Assembly (NCBI GenBank): GCA_019914945.1
Contig: CM034107.1
Span: 1,116,001 to 1,180,000 of the forward strand
Length of the DNA stretch: 64,000 nt
From: Typha latifolia
Lineage: Eukaryota; Streptophyta; Magnoliopsida; Poales; Typhaceae
Reading direction: 5' to 3'
In this document: positions 1-16,028 of the stretch, piece by piece
How the letters are laid out: each line of letters starts with the position of its first letter
Numbering within the stretch: position 1 is the stretch's first letter
Translations under genes and position numbers: made by a program
Notes under the pieces: model-generated
What the model was told of the DNA's origin: nothing
What the model saw: the letters and a program-made list of their open reading frames with translations, nothing else
Database searches by the model: none

Positions 1-677
1 CTTATAGCATTGAGCAGTGAGCAAGTACTGGACTAGATATAATTTATATACATATATAATGGCTAAAATTGATTGGTAATTATAAGGTACATGATAAATT
101 ATATATAAAATCTTAGTGTCATTCAGTATCTAGTAATTAATATAAATTCATATAAATTTCTTCAAACTAATTATTATATTTTATATTAAATAATAAATTA
201 TAAATATACTTACTTTATATTTAAAAGATATGGAAAAGTTATTATAAACGAATAAAACGAGAACTAGATCTTTTGTCCTATAAATTTATTAGTTTAAATC
301 TAGCTAACTAAGCTTAGTTTTAAACGAGTTAACTTAGCTCAGTAAGCTAAATGAACCGAACTTACTCCAGTTTATTTTCAAGTCGTATATGAGCTAGGAT
401 TTTAGTTTGATTTGTGTTCAAATTTAATAAATTTAACAGGAGCCGAAGACGAGCAAAGCCCAGCTCCGGTTGATTGACATCGTTAGCATATGAATATTTT
501 TAAGTTTTATTTATTTAATATAAACTTATAAAAATGCTTTTATTTGGAATGCTATAATATATTTAACTAATACACACCTTTATTTTGCGTTTAATCACTT
601 TACTCCAGAAGGAAAACTGAAGCCGCTTGATCTAAACTGGATCCGAAAATAGCCAACCGACTTGTGATAGAAACTAA

Positions 678-695
678 GGCCCAGGCCCAGGCCCA
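678..695 (+). promoter_or_regulatory. Three tandem GGCCCA (site II type) boxes
   Basis: GGCCCA occurs three times back to back with no spacer, about 200 bp upstream of the TML start codon. GGCCCA/TGGGCC is the plant site II core bound by TCP factors in promoters of growth and housekeeping genes. That it regulates TML is inferred from position. Confidence 0.55.
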
Positions 696-798
696 GATCT
701 AACTCCAACTTCCCCCGATAACTTTACCTTCTTCTCGTATCGGTTCCCATTTCAGATCTGGAAGAATTTTCACCTCTCAGATCCGCCATTGATCGCAG

Positions 799-821
799 GA
801 GAGAGAGAGAGAGAGAGAGAG
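799..821 (+). repeat. (GA)n microsatellite in the TML leader
   Basis: Perfect GA dinucleotide run of about 11 units, roughly 75-95 bp before the TML ATG. GA/CT tracts in 5' leaders recur in this window (before CPR, the KAKU4-like gene, HPT, the H+-ATPase and SPL). Confidence 0.8.
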
Positions 822-894
822 TAGCCACACGAAATCCCTAGAGATCTCTCTTCTTCCCTGGATCGATCGAAGCCCTAAGTAGGTCCTCTCTCTG

Positions 895-2853
895 ATGGCG
901 TGCCTCGCCCTCGCCCTCCAGCCGAGCAACGGCCAAGACGTCCTCCTCCAGACACGAGACTGGTTCCCTCCTGCCCGAGCCCTCGCCGCCCTCTCCGCCT
1001 TCCGCCATACCCGCCTTGCCCTCGCCTCCTCCTCCGCGGCCGCCGTCAAGTCACTGGCGGCTTCCTCGTCTCCGGCCACGGCCGCCGCCTCCGATGATCT
1101 CGACTCCTCGCTTGGGGATGACCCCCTCGCCGCCTCCAGCGGCCAGCTCGTCGTCGGCGTGGAGTCCAAGTACCGCGTGGTCTACCGCCTCGTCAACTCT
1201 ATCTACGTCCTCGGGGTCACGACCGCCGATGACCACGCCCGCGCCGCCACCAACGTGTTCGATTGCATCAACACCGTCAACCAGGCCGTCAGCGTCGTCG
1301 TCGCCGCCTGCCGCGGCGTCGACGTCACCCCTGAGAAGCTCAACCGCAAGTACCCGGAGGTCTACATGGCCCTTGACATCGTCCTCCGCGGCGTCGGCGC
1401 CGTCCGCCTCGCCGCCATCCTCTCCACCATCCACGGCGAGAGCATCGCCAAGATGGTCTCCTCCGCCCCCGACGCCGAGTCCCGCGTCCGCGGCGCCGAT
1501 TCCTGGGCCGGGGCACACGAGTCCCTCGCGATCGAGCGCCACGCCACCCTCGACGCCTTCTCTGGCGCCGTCTTCGAGCTCCCCTCTGAGACCCTAGCCG
1601 CCGGAGATGAGGTCGCCTCCGCCATCGCGCCTGCGATTGCGGAAGAACAGCAATTGCAGAAGGATAACCAAGCTGAAGAGACTCCCGAGGAGAAGGATCC
1701 GTTTGCTGCTAGCGAGAAGATCAACAAGCCGGAGGAAGCCTTGGTTGGAGGTTTCAAGAAGACCAAGGATCCCGCTTCTGCCACCGCGGACCCCACGGCT
1801 GCCCTTGCTGGGCTCGAGGTCACGTCGCTACCTCCGGCGGAGGCTACAAAGCCTACCTTCATCGGGGTGGAAGGTTTTGAAGGGGAGTACGGCGGGATCG
1901 AGTTCGGGAAAGAGGAGACCTCTCTCTCCGAGGCTTTTGAAGGCTTCAACACAGCGTTCGGCGGTGGCCTCGATGCCTCTGAATTCGTCACAACAACCAA
2001 GAAGGTTGCTAAGACGCCGGAATTGATCGGTCTTGAGCTTCTCGCCACGAGCCAGAGCCCCGCTCCTGCGTCTACTGCCGCTGCTGGAGCAGGTACACCG
2101 CTAGAGAACCTCTTAGTATCCAAGACTCCAGAGATGACAGATCCGGAAATGTACATCTCGGAGGAGCTCAATGCAGAGTTCAGGGAATCACTGCTGGCCC
2201 GCGTGGGGTTGAAAGGCACCATCTTTTTGAAGACGCTGCCGCCAAAGAAGACTGAGGGGAAGGAGACGGAGTTCTCCTTTCGCCTTGAGGGCACCTCTGG
2301 CATTAAGAGAGCCGTCTTGCAGAGCTCTTGTGTCAGCAGCCTAGAGAATGGGCTCTTCCATGTAAGGACTCCACCTAAGGAAGAACCCATCCCAATTATG
2401 AAGTATAGCCTGCAGCCGAGGTTCACGCCGCTGCCTCTAAGGCTTCGTCTTGTGAAACGACACACTGGGACTTTGCTTTCAGTGATGATACAGTACGCTT
2501 CTAATCCTGAGTTGCCTGCGCCGTTGACTAATGTGACTTTCATTATGAAGCTACCCGTTGACCCTACGCTCCTCAACGTGTCGCCAAAGGCTGTTCTGAA
2601 TCGAGGGGAGAGGGAGCTCAGGTGGCACATCCCTGACATTCCTCTGAAAGGTCAGGCAGGCAGGCTGAGGGCACGGATGCCAGTTGACAAGGACTCCAAA
2701 GACGGTGAACTTGAAGTTGTTGGTATGGTGAAATTTTCTGCTCAGACGGCAACCACCTTGTCTGGTGTCTCTCTTCGGCCGGTTTCTGATGGTGTTGTGC
2801 ACTTTAACGAGGTTAGCCATACATACGCTAGTGGGAGTTACTTGTGTACTTGA
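895..2853 (+). CDS. TML: TPLATE complex muniscin-like protein TML
   Basis: Single uninterrupted exon of 652 residues. TML is the muniscin/medium-adaptin-like subunit of the plant TPLATE endocytic complex, acting at the plasma membrane in clathrin-mediated endocytosis. Residues about 1-160 form a longin-like N-terminal region (motif ESKYRVVYRLVNSIYVLG near 98-115), preceded by an Ala/Ser-rich insert. A long acidic, Glu/Pro/Thr-rich linker follows (about 220-415). Residues about 425-640 form the mu-homology domain, with RVGLKGTIFLKT and WHIPDIPLKGQAGRLRAR. The protein ends SYLCT. The length fits the family. The first ATG after the GA-rich leader is used and lies at the start of the GC-rich coding tract. 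GC falls from 5' to 3', a common monocot pattern. Upstream boxes at 678-695 suggest TCP control. Confidence 0.93.
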   Translation: MACLALALQPSNGQDVLLQTRDWFPPARALAALSAFRHTRLALASSSAAAVKSLAASSSPATAAASDDLDSSLGDDPLAASSGQLVVGVESKYRVVYRLVNSIYVLGVTTADDHARAATNVFDCINTVNQAVSVVVAACRGVDVTPEKLNRKYPEVYMALDIVLRGVGAVRLAAILSTIHGESIAKMVSSAPDAESRVRGADSWAGAHESLAIERHATLDAFSGAVFELPSETLAAGDEVASAIAPAIAEEQQLQKDNQAEETPEEKDPFAASEKINKPEEALVGGFKKTKDPASATADPTAALAGLEVTSLPPAEATKPTFIGVEGFEGEYGGIEFGKEETSLSEAFEGFNTAFGGGLDASEFVTTTKKVAKTPELIGLELLATSQSPAPASTAAAGAGTPLENLLVSKTPEMTDPEMYISEELNAEFRESLLARVGLKGTIFLKTLPPKKTEGKETEFSFRLEGTSGIKRAVLQSSCVSSLENGLFHVRTPPKEEPIPIMKYSLQPRFTPLPLRLRLVKRHTGTLLSVMIQYASNPELPAPLTNVTFIMKLPVDPTLLNVSPKAVLNRGERELRWHIPDIPLKGQAGRLRARMPVDKDSKDGELEVVGMVKFSAQTATTLSGVSLRPVSDGVVHFNEVSHTYASGSYLCT

Positions 2854-3234
2854 TCAGGCTCTTGTTTTGTTTTATGTTAACCTGCACTACCAATCGTTGC
2901 ACACTTGTTTCTTATTCTCTTGGAGTGGTGTATGTAGTGATATTGGTTCCTGTCTGGATGGCCTATAATTCTTTTTTCCTCTGGTTCGCTTTTCTTTGTC
3001 GTGGTGTGCTTTACGTCCTTCAATGAACATATTGGTTGATCAGAAGATCCATTCTTTCTTCAATATATGTTTTAATTTTTGGGAGTCATGGAATCCACGT
3101 CAACTATGAAATGATTCGGCTGATATGATTACTAATTACATTGTGCATGCAAATGCCATTAGCATAACGCTCAAATGATTTAGTAAATACAATTTGCTGT
3201 TATATTATTTATACGGTAGTTGCAGGATTATTGT

Positions 3235-3285
3235 AGTTTGTAGTTAGAAGGACTCGGCTTTACTTAGTTTGTAGTTAGAAGGACT
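3235..3285. repeat. Two-copy 20-bp direct repeat, 31-bp period
   Basis: AGTTTGTAGTTAGAAGGACT occurs exactly at 3235-3254 and 3266-3285. It lies in non-coding DNA downstream of TML. Function unknown; probably a local duplication. Confidence 0.85.
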
Positions 3286-5309
3286 TGACGTCTATCTGCT
3301 GTCGTTGAATTTTAATGTTTAGTCAGAGATATATCTGTGAAATGTTGGCCATATTCTCAGGGTTATGCCAATTTCTGCTTCTGTTCATTCTCAATCAAAT
3401 TGACTGTCATCATCTTACTCATTCCTCCTATTATAATTTTGAATCTTTAGTTTATATCTCTCTTAAGGTCAGTATTAATGTCTTTTGGCATCTATAAGCT
3501 TATGTTGTTTGAAACTTGTTCATTTCTGGATGTTCGAGATTAATTTTGACTACTTTATGTTTGATATTGCCTCCAATATATTTGGATCATGTGCAAGTGA
3601 GACATATGGGAAAGGTAGATTCAAGATTGTACCCGAGTGTTAAAGGGCCTTTGGTATTTGTTATTTGGGAGATAGAGAAGGTTCCAAGGCAGGTTTCTGC
3701 TGCTTCTTTAAGCTATGGTTGGCAGGAGACTAGATGAGGATTGATGGATTGGTGTCTTAAGAGCTTAGAAGGTTAGTGTGCAATTAATGCTTGAATTTAG
3801 ACACAACTTTGTAAGAATATTTTGGGTAATTAACTTACCAGTCAGCAGCACAGACTAGAAGAAAGGGCAGAATATATATTATGAACTTTTGAGAATTAAA
3901 ATTACTAGGTAGATCACTTCTAGGCAGCAAAAGATCTGGAAAAGGTGATTATTGCTTCTTATATCCTAAATTCAAATATGTAATACCTGTGGGCTACGAG
4001 GAGAATTAGAGGTTTCAGATTGATATTGCGATAACATTATTGCCATTGTCAATGTCCATAACCTGTGATTTTTTTTTTCTCTGGTATTAAAATTTGCTTA
4101 TAGTAGGCACATACTTGGGTTAATTATGCCCTGGGAATTGGACTTTTAAACATTAAAAGGATTAGGAGTTGTGAGAGTTGATGTTATTTGCCTTCCACTT
4201 ATTGCTAAACTCTGGTAGTTATTATATGAAGGTTTTATTCCGTGGAGAACATATGCAGCTTGGTAAATCTAAAATGTGCTAGGGATTTGCAGATAACCTG
4301 CAGATCTCTCATTCTACAGTTCCACAAAACTTAAATGGGTTAATTTTTTCTTCCTCCTTTTCCTTTTGAGTCAACAGTGTATGCCCTTCATCATGATATT
4401 AGGCACATTCTTGGTGCATATGTAATTTATCTATGCAGGTCAATTTGCTGGAACAAGGATCCAGAAGGTGAGGTGCATTCCTTTTTCTCATCAATTGTGT
4501 TGTAATTTTGACATGGTTATATCTCTAGTCTTAAATTAGATTGGAGAAATGTTTAGACTTCAGATGTGATACTTCAGTCCTGTGTATCCTCCATCTTGTC
4601 TCAACTTTTTTGTTCGTACCATGCATTGGGCTCTTGCCCCTTCTACCACGCAGGTTTTAATGAACATAATCACTAATGTAAATCTTATTTGTTGAATCTT
4701 ATGTGATTTCTAAATCTTACATTAATGAGATCATTTGAGTATTTGTAAGACAAATAGTTGACATAATTTAGGCATTTATATTCCATAACTTGTGAAGTGG
4801 GCATTCCTAGGGACTTCTTATAGGCTCATTGGTCTTGCATTGCACTGGCTTGGTGTAGAACCTTGTGAACTCACCTGGACTAATATGAATCAAATAAAAT
4901 CCTTCCTGAAGGGGAAAAGGATCTTTGACAATCAAGCATCAGCTTACTTTAGCTAGTGACACATGAACAGGATGCTAATATAACAACAGAAAAGGAAATT
5001 AAATTAAATAGCATAAAACAAAACTTAATTTCTCTTCATGAATAAATATATATAATTGAGCATCCTCAATGTTATGTTATTCCACACACACACACAAAAA
5101 AAAATTTAGAAAATATATAGCTCATTGAAATATTCTATCATTTGAATCCAGCTCTGTACATAGTAACACAAATACCTTGTTAAGAAGTCTCCTACTATTT
5201 CAATCTATATCTAAAATTGTGCATTCCTAAATTGCATCCACTGTACAGAATTAGAAACTATTCTCCTTCGAATAAAGCCCTATGGAGTATACCAACTAGA
5301 GAAAATTAC

Positions 5310-5990
5310 GCCTTGGATACTTCCTATTCGGATACGCAAATTCCAAATAAAAATAAAGGCCCGTCCCCGAAGTCATCTCCATTTCCCCGTGAATACGCCT
5401 CGAAGCGTGACGGAGCTAGTTGAAGTTTAACGGCGCCGTTACAACGGCGACGGTCTCCACTCCCTTGCAGCTGAGAGAACGGATCAACTTCCACGGCCCA
5501 CGTAGTCCTCCCGACTCCGGCGGCAGACCCGTCGCCGAGTTCCGTCGCCTCTGTCGACTTCTTATATCCCTCATCTCCATCTCCGCCGGTACCCTCACCG
5601 AGCCGAAAGCGAGGACGTACCACCTCGGGCGTGGAGCAGGATGAGCCGCCTCCGGTGACGATATCCCGGGCTCTACTTCCGAGACCTTCTCTAGCCTCCG
5701 GTACTCCACCGCCGTACTCCGGCGGCGGCGGTGGACGTGCGATTTGGGCATGTGGGTATTACCCCTTGTGCGCGGAGGAGGCGAAGGAGCTCGGCAAGGG
5801 AGGACCTTCCCGCCGAAGAAGACGTCATCGGCCGTACACATCTCCGACGGGGACCAGGGGACGTGGAGGAAGAACGAGTCCGAATCACGAGGCGGAATGG
5901 GAGGTCATGAGCAGTAGGCTCCTGGATGTACATCGTAAAGGGCAAGGTATAGGTCGTTTATATGAAGCTGCGTAAGGGGTATTTCTGGAA
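5310..5990. other. GC-rich island without a recognised gene
   Basis: This stretch is much richer in GC than the DNA on either side and carries overlapping open frames on both strands (for example + 5631-5975 and - 5841-5416). None gives a family I recognise. All are Arg/Pro/Ser/Gly-rich, as expected from translating GC-rich DNA. One + frame (about 5655-5890) reads as Ser- and Arg-rich text with RTFPPKKTSSAVHISDGD but has an in-frame stop just upstream and no clear ATG. It could be a decayed single-exon gene, the first exon of an unmodelled gene, or a CpG-rich regulatory block. Confidence 0.35.
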
Positions 5991-6732
5991 TAGGGAAAAA
6001 ATAGCTTGTTTTTTACTTCGCTTCTAGAGGGCAAGGGGAAGGTAGCTGTCATCTCGAAGGTAATGGAATAGTCCGCTTTCTATGTCAGGTTTCGGAAGAA
6101 GTACTAACGCGGCAAAAACTTATCGACAGACTTTAATCAAAAAATAACGCGGTAAAATAAATAAAAATTTAAAACTATTTAACCATAACAAAAGCCATGC
6201 ATTAAATATTACTGTTGATTTTTAATAAATATTAGCTCATAAAAAATATATATACTAATTTCAACATCAAATTTAGATTAAAATATAACCATTCTGAAGT
6301 TTTTAAAACAAATTACCTATTCGTCACGCAATTTACTATCCATTCTCTCCTGAGTGGCTGTGAAAGCAAAGAGATTTGTTTTCCTTGATCGATTAAAACC
6401 CAAATATATCCTCTTTAAGATATTAAAAGCGAGATTTATAGCACCCTGGTGGCAAGGCAACTTGAAGTTACAACAACGATAAAGAATCGTAGATTGCCAC
6501 ACAGCTTGGTATAAAGCAAAGAGATTTTCGTGGTATAAAGCAAAGTACGCATCCATTCGCTGCCAATCTCCATTTAAGATTGCATTAGGACTGTTCACAG
6601 AAGCATTTTGTCAAATGGGTTATGTACGAAGATAAGCATATCTCCATCATTCGACTTCATCAGCCATAAAGAGAGGGTAAAAAGAAGGAATACAAGAGCC
6701 CTAAAATGCCATCTCCATTTGGTTGTCCTCCA

Positions 6733-7047
<315 letters not shown>

Positions 7048-7124
7048 TCAATCTCTCGCGCGCTCTCTTGCTCGATTTGGGGATTTTGGATTTTGATTTG
7101 AGAAATTGGAGCTCGATTCCTATG

Positions 7125-7130
7125 TTTATA
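7125..7130 (-). promoter_or_regulatory. H4 TATA box
   Basis: TATAAA on the minus strand, about 80 bp upstream of the H4 ATG. It would place transcription start near 7098 and give a short leader of about 50 nt. Confidence 0.7.
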
Positions 7131-7152
7131 GATGTCTGGGACTACTCTTAGC

Positions 7153-7161
7153 CGTTGGATT
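7153..7161 (-). promoter_or_regulatory. Histone nonamer-like element
   Basis: Reads AATCCAACG on the minus strand, 8 of 9 matches to the plant histone nonamer CATCCAACG. It sits between the octamer and the TATA box. Confidence 0.5.
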
Positions 7162-7168
7162 GTGAAGC

Positions 7169-7176
7169 GATCCGCG
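7169..7176 (-). promoter_or_regulatory. Histone octamer CGCGGATC
   Basis: Exact CGCGGATC on the minus strand (GATCCGCG on the plus strand), the plant histone octamer associated with meristem and S-phase expression. It lies about 40 bp upstream of the TATA box. Confidence 0.75.
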
Positions 7177-7225
7177 AGAGGTTATAATGTTTGTTTTTGG
7201 CCGTTGATTTACGAGATCTTGCATT

Positions 7226-7233
7226 TGATTGGT
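7226..7233 (-). promoter_or_regulatory. Histone CCAAT element (ACCAATCA)
   Basis: ACCAATCA on the minus strand matches the CCAAT-containing half of the plant histone type III element. Spacing to the octamer differs from the textbook composite, so it is called as a separate CCAAT box. Confidence 0.5.
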
Positions 7234-7245
7234 GAAAGAGAAGAC

Positions 7246-7253
7246 CGCGGATT
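7246..7253 (+). promoter_or_regulatory. Second octamer-like element (7/8)
   Basis: CGCGGATT on the plus strand, one mismatch from CGCGGATC and in the opposite orientation to the proximal octamer. It lies about 200 bp upstream of the H4 ATG. Confidence 0.35.
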
Positions 7254-7441
7254 CGAGTGGAAGGAGGGAAATCGTTTTTATTTAAAATTTGGGGTGTTCT
7301 TTTGCGTGTTATACCCTTCTACAATCCCATATTTGCATATATATCCTTCTACAAAATCTCATATAAATATATATATATATATATATATAAATGCACATTT
7401 TAAAGTTAAAATGTTTCGTTTTCACATAGATGCCCTCTAAA

Positions 7442-7979
7442 TAGGGGTGAAAATGGGTCGGATTAACTCCGACCCAACTCGCTATCCGATCCGATTCGGA
7501 TCGGATTCGGATAAAAAAAATTTATCCGATTCGGATACGGATTCGGATACGGGTCTGATATATTTTTCGGATTAGGATATGGATATCGGATATCCGTTTA
7601 TCCGCATATTTTTTTAAATAATTTACAGTTTTTAATTTGCTTATTTAAATAGTAAATATTAATATTATTACTAATAATACATTATATATTATTTATAGAG
7701 ATTAATTTCTCTAATTTTATAAATTTGACATACAAAAAAATTATTTATTATAAAACTCTTAATAATTTTATGTTAATTATATATAAATAAAATATTATAT
7801 TATTTTTAATTCAATTAATATCCGTTTAAGATTTGATCATCTATCCGTTTAGTTAGGATATGGTTTTAAATTTTGTTATCCGTCCAATATCCGTATTGAA
7901 TCCGTATTCGAACTAAAAATATGGATCCGGATATGGGTTTAGCACTATCCGATCCATATCCTATCCGTTTTCACCCCTA
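7442..7979. mobile_element. hAT-type MITE (non-autonomous DNA transposon), 538 bp
   Basis: The ends are imperfect terminal inverted repeats. The left end begins TAGGGGTGAAAATGGG and the right end, reverse-complemented, begins TAGGGGTGAAAACGGA; the first 12 bases are identical. Perfect 8-bp direct repeats CCTCTAAA flank the element (7434-7441 and 7980-7987), as expected for a hAT target duplication. The inner flanks carry many ATCCG/CGGAT words (about 7485-7610 and 7820-7975), resembling subterminal transposase-binding repeats. The core is AT-rich with no transposase frame, so it would need a transposase in trans. It sits in the divergent H4/phosphatase promoter region. Confidence 0.88.
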
Positions 7980-8263
7980 CCTCTAAATCCTTTGCATTAT
8001 TTTTTAAAAAAAATTTGCATAAATTAAAAAAAAAAAACTTTCGATGGGTATACATGAAAAAAGCCTTGGTTTAAACGAATTTGAGTTGGGTGCGTGCCAA
8101 AAAACCTCAAGTTTGGATCTCAAATATGACCCGACCCGACCCAAATATTATCGGATCCGACCCGTTACCATTAAACCATGCGCATATATAATTATAAATT
8201 ACAACAGGAAGGATTAGGAAGGGAAAGCTGCGCCAAAGATCTCTTTTCCGCTCAGATCTAGGC

Positions 8264-10399
8264 ATGGCGACTCCCCTCTCCTCCGCGAAGGAAACCTCCT
8301 CGCCTTCTAAACCCCTCATCACCCACGTTATCTTCGACATGGATGGCCTCCTCCTCGGTATTCATCTTTCCCTCTCTCTCTATTCGATAAAGAGTACAAG
8401 TAAAGATCTCTAAAAACTCATTTGCTTTTGTGCCGCTGATCCAGACACAGAGCCATTCTACACAGTAGTGCAGGAGAGGATCCTTGCTCGGTTTGGGAAG
8501 AAGTTTGATTGGTCCCTCAAGGCCAAGATGATGGGGAAGAAGGCGATCGAGTCGGCCCACATTTTTGTCGAGGAGTCCGGCCTCGATGGTCTCCTTACAC
8601 CCGAAGGATTCCTTGTGGAGAGGGAGGGGATGCTGCAGGAGCTCTTCCCTACTTGCTTGCCCCTGCCTGGTGAGTTCTTTTATTGAGGATACCCAATTGG
8701 GTTTGTATTCTTGTTTTTTTTTCCTTTTTTTTTTTTGTTTTTTTGTTTTTTTTTTTATGGACGGGATTGTAGTGAAGTTTGAAATTTTGGATGAGAGGAG
8801 GGAATTAAGTAACACCCATCTGCTAATTTGCAGAACAAAATGTGTTTTTGTCCGCTACTCTTCTCTGGGAAATTATGATGATCATGATAGTTTGCATTTG
8901 TCAGTGGTTGAGAGAGATTTATTTTTCATGTCTTCTTTGTTGATGAGTACATCGGGAAAAAGAAATGGTCTTAAAAGCAATGTGTTTGATGTTCTTATTA
9001 TGTTCTAAGACTTTGTGAAAGAAATCAAACAGCTTGATCAATGCTACTTGTTTCTCATACTTTCCATATGATACAGTATTCATGTAGAAGACATTATAAT
9101 AGGCATTTGATTCGGCTCTTATTTTTATGAGATTAGCATCTGTATTGCTTGCTGTTGAAAGTTACATAAGTAGAATTCTTGCTCTTACAGGAGTAGAACG
9201 ATTGGTCAGTCATCTTAGTGCAAATGGGATACCAATGTGTGTTGCGACTGGGTAATTCCTAATTCTTTGTCTTTAACTTTATGCAATTAATCAAATTATA
9301 TGCTCATTGGTTATGTTCTTTTCCTATTTATACAATTTATCAACAGTAATATCATGACTTATAGTTTATTTGCAAGTTAAGTGCCTCGCCTAGTCTTATA
9401 CAGGAATTTATGCAAAGTGAAGCTACTGCAGCAATTCAATTCACTTATGGCTGTAGTCTTGCAGATCCTACGAACGACATTTTGAACTGAAAACACAAAA
9501 TCATGGTAAAATTTTTGCTATGATGCATCATGTGGTTATGGGAGATGATCCAGAAGTGAAGAAAGGCAAGCCATCTCCTGATATATTTCTTGCCGCTTTA
9601 AGGAGATTTGAGGTACTAGATTTCTATTTTTTTTTTAATCTCTACTTTTTGTTGTGAGACGAGTGTTTGTTTGCTTAGAGGATATCGTACGTGTGTTTAA
9701 TCCATTTTCTTGTTGCAAAGGACAATGTGGATCCATGTAATGTCTTGGTTTTGGAGGATGCACCTTCAGGAGTAGCTGCAGCTAAAAATGCGGGGATGTA
9801 AGTAGCTTTTCTGGAGAAATTTTATAACATCTGTGAAGCGTCACTTTCATAATTGTTTAGGTTTTAACATATATTACTTTGTTAATTATCTTCAGTCATG
9901 TGTACCACCACGAATGGATAAGGTCTAAGGTAGTGCTTAGAAACCAATTTCTTCTGTAAGGAATGCCAGTTTACTCTTAATGACATTAGTAACACAATCA
10001 TTCAACTTATTTTTTTGACAAACTTATAATCTCAATGCCTTGAATTTATTTAATTGTAATGATTAAAGGAGTAATATATTTTTAATGTGTAATATAATCA
10101 TATTACCATTACTTGGAGAATATAAGGAGAGGTCCAGAGGGAAGTTGAAGTACTACATCCTCTCTCCCCATTGTTTGAACATGCAATTTTTGCTTGTCTT
10201 CAAAACTTTTAGATGAACTACATCAATATATTTTCAAGGACAAATTTTCTGATTGCAACCAAATTGCAGGTCTGCAGTTATGGTCCCAGATCCAAGGTTA
10301 GATGTTTCTTATCATAAAGGAGCTGACCAAGTTCTTAGTTCACTACTAGATTTCAGACCAAGTGACTGGGGCCTGCCGCCATTTCCAAATGAAATTTGA
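8264..10399 (+). CDS. GPP: HAD-superfamily (DL)-glycerol-3-phosphatase
   Basis: Six exons: 8264-8357, 8445-8669, 9191-9251, 9465-9612, 9721-9797, 10270-10399; 244 residues, the family's usual size. It dephosphorylates glycerol 3-phosphate to glycerol. HAD motif I is FDMDGLLLDTE (nucleophile Asp and general acid/base Asp), split by intron 1. Motif II is CVATGS across the exon 3/4 junction. The motif III lysine lies in KKGKPSPDIF. Motif IV is VLEDAPSGV. The cap domain lies between motifs I and II. Exon 1 starts at the first ATG (MATPLSSAKETSSP) with no strong transit peptide, suggesting a cytosolic form. The gene is convergent with the CPR gene. Closest known plant members are the GPP1/GPP2 pair of Arabidopsis. 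A related sugar-phosphate HAD activity cannot be excluded from sequence. Confidence 0.92.
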
Positions 10400-11444
10400 A
10401 GAATCCATTGGCCATACAAAGGAGCCTGCTTGGGCATTCTTGTTGCTTCCAAGGTTGAGATGAAAACCTAATCTGAATTCATTTCAAGAAGGTTATTTTG
10501 AGACTGATTTAAATCTTCTGAGTTTGGGATTTAAGATTGTAGGAAGCATCTTAATAACTTCTTACTACATAGGAATTTTCACATGTTAATTCCTCTGTTC
10601 ATTTTGATGTTTACTTTTCCCTCCTTCATTGACAAATAATTTGACAAAAGCAAATCTTCAAAGGATAACCTGAAAGACCCGAAAGAGATGCAAACTTTTT
10701 TATGATAACCTGAAAGAGATGGTGTCTATTCCTGTGTTTCTGTCAACTTCTCTGGAGAAATCCTCTTGCGGTTAAAAATTAATTGCTTAACAATTGTCAA
10801 TGTTATGAGTATGATTCTCAGTCATTGCGAAATCTTGCTGAGATCAAGCAATCTTTGCTGTTGCTGTGTAGAATTCTGTGGCCAAGGTTGTGAGTTCAAA
10901 TAGTCTAATCTACATGCACAGCCTTTTAATACACTACATTTTTTCAGTAAATTTTACACGTGAACAACATTATTCACATATAATTAGATATCTGTAGCTT
11001 TACTCATCAAAGAAATAATATGCCAACCAGGAAATGATCATATTCCTAAACACGCAGGCTAATATCAACAACCAGATAAAATTACATAAGCTAGAGTTTC
11101 ATATTCAAATGGATTGGCATTCTAATAGACAGCTCAAACCTAATCATGCATTCCTTTTTTTTCCATCAACGTCATGCTGATGATATTCTCTCAAAAGACA
11201 TCATGCTGGTGATAAATATATTGTATGAAAGTTACTGTTACAAGTCAAAAGAATCAGGTGATGACACTAAAGAAAAGTCTCTGTAGAAGAAAAGAAAAAG
11301 AAAAAGAAAAATGGGGGCAATATTACAATGCCACCAAAGCCGAAATATTCCAGCTCAGATTACTGGAGTTTTTATATTGATCTATTGAAAGAACTGGTGC
11401 TGCTGCATCTCAGAACTTGAAGGGGAATCTCCGGATATTAGATG
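10400..11444. other. Convergent 3' region between GPP and CPR
   Basis: Holds the 3' UTRs of the phosphatase gene (left) and of CPR (right, minus strand). Mostly AT-rich. An A/G-rich tract lies at about 11288-11314. No further coding signal is seen. Confidence 0.6.

Positions 11445-16028
<4,584 letters not shown>

Larger units (their letters stand above)
1..894. other. AT-rich upstream region and TML 5' flank
   Basis: No gene is seen here. Positions 1-600 are very AT-rich. About 290-480 contains repeated AGCT/GAGC words and looks like decayed repeat of the same general type as the element at 32971-33350, but no clean ends are visible. From about 640 the composition shifts towards promoter and leader sequence of TML, with tandem GGCCCA boxes and a GA tract. 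Confidence 0.5.
2854..6732. other. Spacer between TML and H4: 3' UTRs, AT-rich DNA, GC island
   Basis: The first few hundred bases are TML 3' UTR. A pair of 20-bp direct repeats lies at 3235-3285. A short stretch at 4440-4469 is flanked by AG and GT and could be a non-coding exon, but this is weak. Positions 5310-5990 are a GC-rich island, listed separately. The rest is AT-rich without coding signal. The last about 100 bp are 3' UTR of H4 on the minus strand. Confidence 0.5.

Noticed and set aside
1362..2639. 425-codon minus-strand open frame opposite TML
   Set aside because: It is the antisense shadow of the GC-rich TML exon; no family similarity, no promoter, and the plus strand encodes a clear conserved protein.
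5416..5841. Minus-strand 141-codon frame in the GC island
   Set aside because: Arg/Pro/Ser-rich text with no recognisable domain; overlaps equally long frames on the other strand, so treated as composition-driven.
8258..8815. Minus-strand 185-codon frame over phosphatase exons 1-2
   Set aside because: Antisense to a validated exon pair and rich in Lys from an oligo-T intron tract.
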